Shown one piece after another: positions 50,613-58,114 of a stretch of DNA of 59,604 nucleotides. Location of the stretch: positions 1 to 59,604 of the forward strand of contig JBAUII010000089.1 in NCBI GenBank assembly GCA_049682815.1, given 5' to 3'. Made by a program: the position numbers and the translations under genes. This stretch comes from DASWID01 sp049682815. GTDB lineage: Bacteria > Desulfobacterota_D > UBA1144 > Nemesobacterales > CSP1-2. Position 1 is the first letter of the stretch. Every line of letters starts with the position of its first letter. The notes under the pieces are model-generated. The model searched no databases, was not told where the DNA came from, and worked only from the letters and a program-made list of their open reading frames with translations.

Positions 50613-52855
50613 GACGTGTGGAAGTTGAAAACAAGTTAAGTGCTGAGCTCGTCAATTTAGCGGATGAAACCATTTCCGCCGTCGAGGGCACCCGCTCTTC
50701 AGGTGCCCTGTTGAGCCAGGTGTTGGCCAAAGCCGGGATATCACAAACACTGAGCCCACTTGACGCGGGAAGTTTACCCTCGCCGGCTGTAATTTTCGAT
50801 GCCTTTGCACCCGGTGGTAGTCCCGCACTGCGGCGTCACTTCGCGCAGTTTTTTGACGTAGTGGCAGAACCCGGGTCACGGCTAGACCGTCTCCTTCAAC
50901 CGGGAGACCTGCTATTCAGGCGAGGTGAGGGCAATCTTGGACACATGGCCATGGTTGCCGCTCCCGAACTTTGGAGCTATGAAGAGTTACCATCTGTGGG
51001 ACTCAGCCCGGAGGGCAATCGCCTAGGGATGTATGTGCAGGTAGTAGAAGGAGGTGCGCACCCACACGCGAGCGCCGACCGCTTTGCCCGGCTTATGCTG
51101 GATTCTACAGGACGGATGCCTTATAACCAGATGCTGTTGCGGCCAATCTCGGGTCACTTTGATATGCCGAACAATGAGTCTATCTCAGTAGAGGAAACGG
51201 ATGTCCCAATACCACCGCCGATTGAGCCGCATGATGTGATTGACGGAAGAATTGACGTCATTGCCCAGCGTTCAATTTTACGGTTAAACAAAGGTGAGCC
51301 TCCTGTTCGTCAGGATGCGGCGAGATTGCTTGCCGGGGTCAAGACAGGTAAACTGGCGGGTATCTTTGGAGAGAACCTGCTTGCGGCCGCGAAGCTGGCA
51401 AAGAAGTTAGGCACGGTAAGGTGGGAGTTAGTTCCCAGGGGAGAAGATGCCGCCTTGATATTGGATCCGGCAGCGCCGACCGTGGCGCCGCCTACCATCA
51501 TTTTCAGGGTCAAAGAGGAAAAACCACCGGGAAAGAAGGTATGGCCCATGCCTCCTGAGCGGATGGATCCGGCATTGCAGAAGGCGAGTCGAACCTTCGA
51601 ACTCTGGCAGCGCGGACAGTTGGTCCCTTGCGCCAGCAACCCATCAGCCACTCCGGTTCCGAACCTTGTACCAGCGACGATGTGTCGGGTGCCTACGCTA
51701 GGTGATTCAACTGTCAGGATCGACATGGCCGTCCCTTCTACGTCACCTGGAGAGGAATTCGAAAACACAAGTGCGGATGTCCTTACAGTGAGCGATCCGA
51801 GCGAAAGGACCGACGCTGATGACGCTACTAACCACATAATCTTTGTTCAAGAAGTCGTTGTAGCCATAGCCACAGGAAGTCCGGTTCCGATCGGCACACC
51901 TGCCTACACGTGGTCCAGTTCGGATTCGAGCGTAGCCTCCGTGTTCGTCCCAGATAGCCAGGCGCATCCCAATGGGGTTGCCATCACCGGCCTGAGCCCT
52001 GGTACCACGACAATCACCGTCAAGTACAAACCACGATCGGGAAAAGAAGCAACCGCTGCTGCGGGACTCGTAGTAGCCGCGGCTCAGGATGAGGTGAGTG
52101 TGATCGCTAAGTACCCTCGTCCAAAAGCTTGGGGCACCTTTGGAACAGCGGCGGGAGATCTCGCTGAGATCCAAACAAGTAATACGTCCGGAAGTCATTG
52201 GTCACCCACTTCCGACTACTTTCGTATAGTGGCACGGACCCCGCACCAACACAAGAAGGGGATTACCGAGATCTTCGAAGTGGAAACCTTGGGGGAAATG
52301 TTGGGCGCAATGCTCACCGATGCAAACGGGAACGCTAGAAAGAAACACTCGGTGCGGCGCTTCAACATCTTTGCGCACGGCAATCCGGGACTGATCGGTT
52401 TGAGCGGGACGGTTTCGGCCACGGGCGACGTGACGCTCGGTACATCATCAGAACCCAGCGACCCGTTGAAGAGACATCGCATCGATACTTCGGTGATTAA
52501 CTTTCTCAATGAGTCAGGCAAGGCTCTGCGCGATCAGGCCCGCGAGAAGTTCCTACCCAATGCGGAGATCGCGCTCATCCTGTGTAACGGTGGTGTCGGC
52601 CCAGGAATGCTCCTGGCGCTAGATTTGGCAAAGACGTTTCACGTGACGGTACAAGCCTACGAGGAAGAAATCTTCTACCGGTTCGATTTCAATACGAGCA
52701 CAAATCGAATCATCGATCGCAATATCACCTCGGTAGGGGAAAAGGGGAAACAGGGCAAGGGCTACCTTTGCGCTGTTTCAGTGCCGGCGGCGTTGGCGGG
52801 CACCCATCTTCAGTTTACAAAGACAGCCCCCAAGCCCTCCAAGAAGAGTCCCTGA
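50609..52855 (+). CDS. NlpC/P60-like, shared-domain, Big2 and caspase-like protein
   Basis: 748 residues from the ATG at 50609 (MRRVEVENKLSAELVNLADE), which has AGAGG nine bases upstream and matches the 47462 start. Residues 1-185: degenerate NlpC/P60-like domain (PGDLLFRRGEGNLGHMAMVA). Residues 205-365: the shared domain, near-identical at DNA level to the giant gene. About 390-490: a Big2-like fold (WSSSDSSVASV, ITGLSPGTTTITVKY). About 500-720: a caspase/DUF4347-like fold with H590 in FNIFAHGNPG and C659 in EIALILCNGGVGPGM, forming a probable Cys-His dyad. The end is lysine-rich. There is no Sec signal. The exact peptidase family is not clear. Confidence 0.8.
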   Translation: MRRVEVENKLSAELVNLADETISAVEGTRSSGALLSQVLAKAGISQTLSPLDAGSLPSPAVIFDAFAPGGSPALRRHFAQFFDVVAEPGSRLDRLLQPGDLLFRRGEGNLGHMAMVAAPELWSYEELPSVGLSPEGNRLGMYVQVVEGGAHPHASADRFARLMLDSTGRMPYNQMLLRPISGHFDMPNNESISVEETDVPIPPPIEPHDVIDGRIDVIAQRSILRLNKGEPPVRQDAARLLAGVKTGKLAGIFGENLLAAAKLAKKLGTVRWELVPRGEDAALILDPAAPTVAPPTIIFRVKEEKPPGKKVWPMPPERMDPALQKASRTFELWQRGQLVPCASNPSATPVPNLVPATMCRVPTLGDSTVRIDMAVPSTSPGEEFENTSADVLTVSDPSERTDADDATNHIIFVQEVVVAIATGSPVPIGTPAYTWSSSDSSVASVFVPDSQAHPNGVAITGLSPGTTTITVKYKPRSGKEATAAAGLVVAAAQDEVSVIAKYPRPKAWGTFGTAAGDLAEIQTSNTSGSHWSPTSDYFRIVARTPHQHKKGITEIFEVETLGEMLGAMLTDANGNARKKHSVRRFNIFAHGNPGLIGLSGTVSATGDVTLGTSSEPSDPLKRHRIDTSVINFLNESGKALRDQAREKFLPNAEIALILCNGGVGPGMLLALDLAKTFHVTVQAYEEEIFYRFDFNTSTNRIIDRNITSVGEKGKQGKGYLCAVSVPAALAGTHLQFTKTAPKPSKKSP
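51235..51685 (+). repeat. Second copy of the 445-bp DNA cassette
   Basis: See 44301-44745. The 3' boundary coincides with PNLVPA, after which the two genes diverge completely (a carboxypeptidase-regulatory-like domain and phospholipase D against a Big2-like domain and caspase-like fold). Confidence 0.85.
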
Positions 52856-52903
52856 GGCAGGAACCGCCACAGTTTTGGAAGATGAGCAAACGGAGTTAAG
52901 TAG

Positions 52904-53326
52904 ATGGGACTCCTACAAGAACTACACACTGCTGAACAACTAAGCTCAATCCTTGCTCCCGTAAAGGGTGATAATGCCCCGGGAACAGGAGTCGCTGGCG
53001 TGTTGCACCTGCTCGACCTGCTTGACACCACAAATCTGTCGGCCTCTGTCGCAGTGAAATTGGATCGGAATTTCTCGCTCAATGTCTCAGGAGACGCCCG
53101 CGCGCTGATCGGTTGTGCGTTATTGCAGTTTCGGCAAGCGGTGAATGCCTTCCGGAAAGATCTAGCGGCACTGATCCAGCCGCTGAGCGCAACACTGGGA
53201 ACTCACAAAGATCCCTTTGCGGCTAATCTCCTCACAGGTATTTATGGGCCAAGAAAGATCGAGTCGCTGGTTCCCCCAAAGCTGCGAGAGTTGATTACCG
53301 GAGTGGCCGAATGTGGGAATGAATGA
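52904..53326 (+). CDS. Small protein paired with the 50609 gene, paralogue of 46658
   Basis: 140 residues (MGLLQELHTAEQLSSILAPV). It shares most of its length with the first 140 residues of the 46658 gene, with long runs of identical DNA (for example around AACTGTCTCAGGAGACGC-like segments and GGTGAATGCCTTCCGGAAAG). GGAG precedes the ATG. Predicted mainly helical with a C-terminal VPPKLRELITGVAE. Its repeated position directly after large multi-domain genes suggests a partner role (adaptor, chaperone or immunity). The last gene of the operon; no terminator is obvious. Confidence 0.65.
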   Translation: MGLLQELHTAEQLSSILAPVKGDNAPGTGVAGVLHLLDLLDTTNLSASVAVKLDRNFSLNVSGDARALIGCALLQFRQAVNAFRKDLAALIQPLSATLGTHKDPFAANLLTGIYGPRKIESLVPPKLRELITGVAECGNE

Positions 53327-53663
53327 TCATTATCACCTATAAATTAAAATGTAAGTCGAGCTGTATCACTTGGCTGCAGTTGTTCTGAGAAAGAGATTTC
53401 AGGGAATAATAAGATGAATTAAAATAAAAAGAGAAATCGAGAAAGAGTTATGATTAATTGTCATTTGTGAATAGAAGGTTTGGGGTCGCGTCTTCACAAT
53501 TTACAAATGCTCATAATTGAGTCGGTTTTTGCGACATGGCAAGACCTTTGAGGCTATCATTTGATAATGCTTGGTACCACATCAACTTACGCGGGAACAG
53601 AAAAGAAATATTTTTTATAGAGATATAAGACCAACGGGGTCGCGCCCTGAATTGTGAAGGTGA
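53327..53663. other. Gap with transposase remnant and short repeats
   Basis: The gap holds GGGGTCGCG twice (about 53482 and 53637). One is followed by TCTTCACAATT and the other by a short spacer and AATTGTGAAG, so the two ends form an inverted arrangement around the remnant at 53536-53628. This resembles the flanks of RAYT-type elements. Confidence 0.5.
53536..53628 (+). pseudogene. REP-associated (RAYT, Y1-type) transposase N-terminal remnant
   Basis: The 30-residue frame begins MARPLRLSFDNAWYHINLRG and continues NRKEIFF, matching the conserved N-terminus of RAYT transposases (MARPLR...AWYHVTxRGN). The rest of the gene, with the catalytic tyrosine, is missing. Confidence 0.75.
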
Positions 53664-54332
53664 CTACTCTTTTATTTTGTCCATTACCTCTTTCGAGAGT
53701 TTTGAAAACACATCTTTTAATTCTTCAACGCCTACCTCAAGCAGCATCTCAACAGGCCATCTATTTATGTCATCTGGGAACTCATTTGTCTTTTCTAGTG
53801 AGATAGCGAGCCAATACAAATCAAACCCGGAGTCTTTTTTAGGAGCTAATTTTACGAGTTCCCAAAAGTCTTCTCTCTTCAATATGAAAAACAAATCGAC
53901 CGCATCTCTCGGTTCTACCCTGCCGAAAAAAGCGAGGAATTTATCTACTATCAGATCCTTATAGTCATTCACGTTAACTCCGAGATCCGAATCAATAGAT
54001 TTATCAAACCTATATGGCGAGTCGTACGCTAATTGAACTTTGACCTGTTCGTCTGTCTTGCCTATCTCAAATTCTGCAAATGTCTCAAATCTACGAACGA
54101 TATTCACAGAAAATTTCTTTCTTAATTCCTCCTCAACAACTCGAGAAAATGGTGAGATGAGGCCTCTTTCGGTCGTAAACAGATCTAGGTCAAATGATTT
54201 CCTATGTCCCAAGTAGAACTCGGACAAAGCAGTGCCACCAGTAAGATAAAAGTTTTCGGAATCAGTTATAGAGGAAAAGGAGAGTAATATCCCTTTCTGA
54301 AGATCGCTTATAATCCCCTTACTTTTGAGCAT
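53664..54332 (-). CDS. AbiEii/AbiGii-like nucleotidyltransferase toxin
   Basis: 222 residues. The nucleotidyltransferase motif is NFYLTGGTALSEFYLGHRKS followed by FDLDLFT (the G-G-T and D-x-D pattern). Later DYKDLIVDKFLAFFGRVEPR and DAVDLFFILKRE match the C-terminal region of AbiEii. In type IV systems the toxin is blocked by an adjacent antitoxin without stable contact. The upstream partner overlaps it by 14 bases. It lies just beyond the effector-like operon, on the opposite strand. Confidence 0.85.
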   Translation of the reverse strand: MLKSKGIISDLQKGILLSFSSITDSENFYLTGGTALSEFYLGHRKSFDLDLFTTERGLISPFSRVVEEELRKKFSVNIVRRFETFAEFEIGKTDEQVKVQLAYDSPYRFDKSIDSDLGVNVNDYKDLIVDKFLAFFGRVEPRDAVDLFFILKREDFWELVKLAPKKDSGFDLYWLAISLEKTNEFPDDINRWPVEMLLEVGVEELKDVFSKLSKEVMDKIKE

Positions 54333-54534
54333 TAAAATAATTGTTCCATAGTCTTTGTATGTTAGGAGGCAGGTCTAAATCAGGAAGCGTTCTCTCTATC
54401 TCCTCCCAGTCAAGCGAAGCAACATCCTCAGCCTTTCCATAAGTTAGGACCTGCTTAACATACCACTTCCTCTGGAATGGGTCATTTAAATTAATCTCAT
54501 TTTTTGACCAGACGATATATCTTTTTGGTTGCAT
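54319..54534 (-). CDS. Short putative antitoxin partner of the AbiEii-like toxin
   Basis: 71 residues, MQPKRYIVWSKNEINLNDPF. It includes WYVKQVLTYGKAEDVASLDW, a pattern common in small proteins encoded just before AbiEii-like toxins. It lacks the winged helix of classical AbiEi antitoxins. It overlaps the toxin gene and is upstream in the same orientation. Confidence 0.65.
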   Translation of the reverse strand: MQPKRYIVWSKNEINLNDPFQRKWYVKQVLTYGKAEDVASLDWEEIERTLPDLDLPPNIQRLWNNYFNAQK

Positions 54535-54775
54535 TTTTACCTCGATTTATTATAAGTCATATTGCGCCATTCGCAATCTCTAATGGATAGCGTCCTGACT
54601 TATGAATCGGGCAATGCTGTGAGGCTATGCTATCAATAATTGTTAGGATTTAAGAAATGAGAGTTTTCGCTTAGACACATTGGTCAAGTGATTCTCCTTT
54701 GAAAAAAACTCTATAACTCATTCTAATTTAATACCTAGGGTAAAAGCGCTTCTTCAATTTTCTTCGAATCATCTA

Positions 54776-55396
54776 GTGATTCAACGCAAGCCCGATTGTC
54801 CCTGCGGAGGCGGATGCCCACGTTGTAAAGACAATCTTTCCATCCAACGCAAACTCAAGATCAACGAATCAGGTGACAAATACGAGCAGGAAGCCGATCG
54901 CATTGCTGATCAGGTAATGAGAATGACAGACGATGAGGTTCTAAGTGTCTCTCAGACCGATTCAGCTATTCAAAGAAAATGTACGTAATACTCAATTGAA
55001 AATTCCTTGTGCCAAGAATATGCGGAGGAAAAGGATGGGATCCAACCTATGCCTGTTGTTTCGACCATTACTTCACTAATCCAGCGTCAGAGTGACGAAT
55101 TCGAAGTGGAAGAAGAAATCCTCCAGATCAATGAGACGGCGCCTGGTTAGCCTCCTCAGGTCAATCCACAAATCGCTGCTAACGTAAACGTGCTAAAGGG
55201 TGCAGGTCAACCATTAGCGGGCTCAGTATGTAACTATTTTGAACCCAGATTTGGATATGACTTCAGTAGAGTAAAAATACATACTGCCGGTGGAGCAGCC
55301 CCTGCAGGGGTTACTCGAAATACTTTTCGGGGTTGCAACAATGTAAATAGGGGGTCGCATCTTCACGGGCTGTTGCCCAAATCTATGTTTATTTAA
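54776..55396 (+). pseudogene. DUF4157 protein, decayed
   Basis: The frame begins (GTG or slightly upstream) with IQRKPDCPCGGGCPRCKDNL and SGDKYEQEADRIADQVMRM, typical of the N-terminus of DUF4157 proteins. In the same frame it continues past TAA at 54986 and TAG at about 55148 into ANVNVLKGAGQPLAGSV and FEPRFGYDFSRVKIHT, which is the DUF4157 core. It then breaks before the HExxH peptidase motif. DUF4157 proteins are often linked to extracellular contractile injection systems. Two in-frame stops and a truncated end mark it as non-functional. Confidence 0.85.
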
Positions 55397-55609
55397 TGCT
55401 TATAAAGTCTTTTGGATACAATCCAATTTAACAACTAATAGCAGTTTTTGTACCCAAACGATTATAACAATAAGATAAAGTGTGTAATATTTTAAGGTGG
55501 ATGCATATCAGTTCTCATTGATAGGGATAGTCATAGATCAGGGAGGAAGTGATGCATAAAAGTAACAACCTTATGGGCCGGTTCGTTAGTAAGTACATGC
55601 TGAGACCGG

Positions 55610-55727
55610 TTGCGAGATGCAAAGCGGGATGCAGCATACATGATGCACGATGCATGATGCAGGATGCACGATGGGGGGACGGGGGGAAGGATGCATGATA
55701 CATGATGCAAGATGCAGGATGAAAGAT
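55610..55727. repeat. Degenerate GATGCA tandem repeat
   Basis: Repeated units such as GATGCACGAT, GATGCATGAT and GATGCAGGAT, in periods of about 8-10 bases, are broken by a G-rich stretch (GGGGGGACGGGGGG). Coding potential is absent. Confidence 0.75.
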
Positions 55728-55786
55728 AAACATAAGGAGACAGAAGACGGAAGAAGGAATAAAGGATACAGAATAAAGGATATCAG

Positions 55787-55833
55787 ACTTCTAACTCCTG
55801 ACTCCTGACTTCTGACTTGTGACTTCTGAATAC
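55787..55833. repeat. Degenerate CTGACT tandem repeat
   Basis: Units CTTCTAACTCCTGACTCCTG and ACTTCTGACTTGTGACTTCT with a period near 7-8 bases. Confidence 0.65.
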
Positions 55834-55940
55834 CAGATTCTAGCAGCGGTTGCCATTTTGATCTAGATATTGTATTTAAAATCGATTGAATTTATATTGT
55901 GCCTTAGGAAACGAAACCTTAATTCAAAAGGAGGTGTGTT

Positions 55941-56786
55941 ATGGCCAAGAGGGCGCTTTTGGTTGGTATAAATGACTACCAGGGAATCAATGATCTGAAC
56001 GGTTGCCTCAATGATGTAACAAATATGCGCCATATACTCAAGACATATTTGGGATTTTCCAATAGGGATATTCGCGTTTTGGTCGACGACAGGGCAACAA
56101 AGGAAAATATTATTTACAGGCTCAAGTGGATGGTAAAGAATGCTAAATCCGGTGACTTTCTCGTTTTTCATTTTTCGGGACACGGCTCTCAGATACGCGA
56201 CAGGGAAGGTGACGAGCTTCGTGACCACATGGACGAATTAATCTGCCCCTGGGACATGAATTGGGATGGATCCTACATAACCGACGACGATCTAAATGCT
56301 ATTTTTAAAAAACTCCCCAATAATGTCCTATTAGAGGTGTTTCTTGATTCCTGCCATTCAGGCACTGGATTGCGGGAAAACAGTCTTGGACGGCCTCCCG
56401 AGCTCGGTCCCGAACATCCCACATTAGCGAGATACCTACCCCCGCCCCGCGACATAGAGTGTCGCGTGGAAGGTGAGGAAGAAGAGTTGAAGCCCACAAA
56501 GGGTTTTAAGTCAAAGGATAGGAGTACAGTACGTCATGTGCTATGGGCTGGTTGTAAAGATAACCAGACATCTGCAGATGCGTATATCAACGGAGCGTAT
56601 AATGGAGCATTCACTTATAATTTCTGTATGCATATGCGAGATACGGGGGGACGTATCAGCCGAAAAGAACTTTTGAATCGTGTTCGTCAATCCTTAAGAC
56701 ATAATAATTATTCACAAATACCCCAGCTGGAAGCGGAAGCAGCAAGACAGAAGAGTATGACTTTAAGCATAAATGAAAAAAGGTGA
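55941..56786 (+). CDS. Metacaspase (C14 family)
   Basis: 281 residues, with AAAAGGAGG before the ATG. The caspase fold is clear: KRALLVGINDYQGINDLNGC at the first strand, the catalytic histidine in FHFSGHGSQIRDREGDE, and the cysteine in EVFLDSCHSGTG. The C-terminal half continues the small-subunit-like region (VLWAGCKDNQTSADAYINGA). There is no prodomain, so it is a minimal type I-like metacaspase. It cleaves after lysine or arginine in the known family. It is the third caspase-fold protein in the last 20 kb. A DUF4157 pseudogene lies 0.5 kb upstream. Confidence 0.92.
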   Translation: MAKRALLVGINDYQGINDLNGCLNDVTNMRHILKTYLGFSNRDIRVLVDDRATKENIIYRLKWMVKNAKSGDFLVFHFSGHGSQIRDREGDELRDHMDELICPWDMNWDGSYITDDDLNAIFKKLPNNVLLEVFLDSCHSGTGLRENSLGRPPELGPEHPTLARYLPPPRDIECRVEGEEEELKPTKGFKSKDRSTVRHVLWAGCKDNQTSADAYINGAYNGAFTYNFCMHMRDTGGRISRKELLNRVRQSLRHNNYSQIPQLEAEAARQKSMTLSINEKR

Positions 56787-56928
56787 GGATTTAGTCCACG
56801 TCCATTCAGTAAGGATTGATTGAAAGGTACTTTAGGGCTTTTAAACCTAGGAATTTGTGCGTTGGCCTATGACAAAACCTCTAAATTTCTGTTTGGGTTT
56901 ATCAAATCTTCGTGTGAAAACTTTGAAT

Positions 56929-57525
56929 ATGCCTACTATAGGGTTCTTTGCTATTGTTGTGATTATTTTTTTGGTGGCTTGTCAGGATATTAAACAGATA
57001 AAGAGCCAGTTACCGAATCCGGTGCGAGATTTCACAGAAAAAGACCCATACATAATAGGCCTTCGTTGGTACGAGTATGGTGAGTATGATATTGCACGTA
57101 AATACTGGGAACCGCTTGCGGAGCATGGGGATTGCGATGCGGCATTCAGCTTTGGTTTGCTCTACTTTGAGGGGAGGGCTGTCAGTAAGAGCTATGAAAA
57201 GGCAACGGAGTGGTGGACTAAGGCGGCTAACCAGGGACAGCCTCAGGCTCAAAATGCGCTAGGGGTGATATATGCACATGGTGAAATACCATACTCGCCT
57301 TTTCAGTGCCGAAGAGGATGTGGGGTGAGTAAGGATTTAGTGATCGCCTATACGTGGTTGGGGTTAGCAAGCGAGTCGGGATCTCCTCGCGAAGAGAATC
57401 AGGCCAAGAAGTTGCTCGAAAAAATCAAGCGGGAGATGGCACCGGAGCAAATTAGTGCGGCTGATGGGTTGATAAGGAAATGGAGGCCTGATCCCTCACA
57501 GTGTACTTCTAGGAGGAATTTGTGA
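56929..57525 (+). CDS. Sel1-repeat lipoprotein
   Basis: 198 residues from the ATG at 56929, which gives a short lipoprotein signal with cysteine in IIFLVACQDIK; upstream starts at 56857 or 56869 would give a long odd N-terminus. Sel1-type TPR-like repeats are visible (CDAAFSFGLLYFEGRAVSKS, then AQNALGVIYAHGE). Such proteins mediate protein-protein contacts in the periplasm. It follows the metacaspase gene by about 140 bases, so a functional link is possible but not shown. Confidence 0.7.
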   Translation: MPTIGFFAIVVIIFLVACQDIKQIKSQLPNPVRDFTEKDPYIIGLRWYEYGEYDIARKYWEPLAEHGDCDAAFSFGLLYFEGRAVSKSYEKATEWWTKAANQGQPQAQNALGVIYAHGEIPYSPFQCRRGCGVSKDLVIAYTWLGLASESGSPREENQAKKLLEKIKREMAPEQISAADGLIRKWRPDPSQCTSRRNL

Positions 57526-57541
57526 TAAACACTCCGCAACG

Positions 57542-58018
57542 TTATTTATCTTCTGAATAAGCACAAACAAATTTCGCGACGTGATCGCTGACAGTATCTG
57601 GCATTATGGGTACAGGCGCTTGAGATATGTTTTCACTGGAAACTAATTCACCCAGCGAGTTATAGAACCGGGCTGATTTATATGAATATGTTCTGTTAGC
57701 GCAATTCACGATTGAATAGATAAAAACCTCTTTGTATTTGGTACCATCCTCATCAGTTTGATCCTGATCAAATAGGAGCTTGCTCCATGATCGCCTTTCA
57801 TCATTCTCTATCGAAATGCTCTCTTTCGCGACGTACACCCGGAATTTTCTATCCTTTTCCACCTTAGTTACGAAATACCATATACCATAGCTCTTTTCAT
57901 CTGCTTTAGCAGTTTTGACAATTTCAAAATGGTTCTCCTCCACAGGCCTGCTGGCGCAAGCCAGAAAAGAAACAAACACGGTTAAAAATAGAATTTTAAT
58001 GGAGGGTTCCTGCCGCAT
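57542..58018 (-). CDS. Adhesin-E-like lipoprotein
   Basis: 158 residues. Lipoprotein signal with cysteine in VFVSFLACASRP. The body has the pattern YVAKESISIEN, then YKEVFIYSIVNCANRTYSY, with a paired cysteine near FVCAYSE, similar to the surface-adhesin E family. It is anchored in the outer membrane by inference. It converges with the Sel1 gene. Confidence 0.6.
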   Translation of the reverse strand: MRQEPSIKILFLTVFVSFLACASRPVEENHFEIVKTAKADEKSYGIWYFVTKVEKDRKFRVYVAKESISIENDERRSWSKLLFDQDQTDEDGTKYKEVFIYSIVNCANRTYSYKSARFYNSLGELVSSENISQAPVPIMPDTVSDHVAKFVCAYSEDK

Positions 58019-58114
58019 ATTTCTTTCTCCGAAATTGATAGACTCTAAAAAGACTGATAGAGATGTAAATGGTTACATTATTCCAGTCGTATCATAAACA
58101 GGTGACGTTATCTT

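Larger units (their letters stand above)
55397..55940. other. Gap with low-complexity repeats
   Basis: No gene is seen. Two simple repeat tracts are present (55610-55727 and 55787-55833, listed separately). A strong Shine-Dalgarno for the metacaspase gene is at the right end. Confidence 0.6.

Noticed and set aside
53536..53628. Active insertion sequence
   Set aside because: Only the first 30 codons of a RAYT-type transposase remain; the catalytic part is absent.
55610..55840. Possible CRISPR array
   Set aside because: The units are 7-10 bases, degenerate and without unique spacers, so this is a simple tandem repeat.
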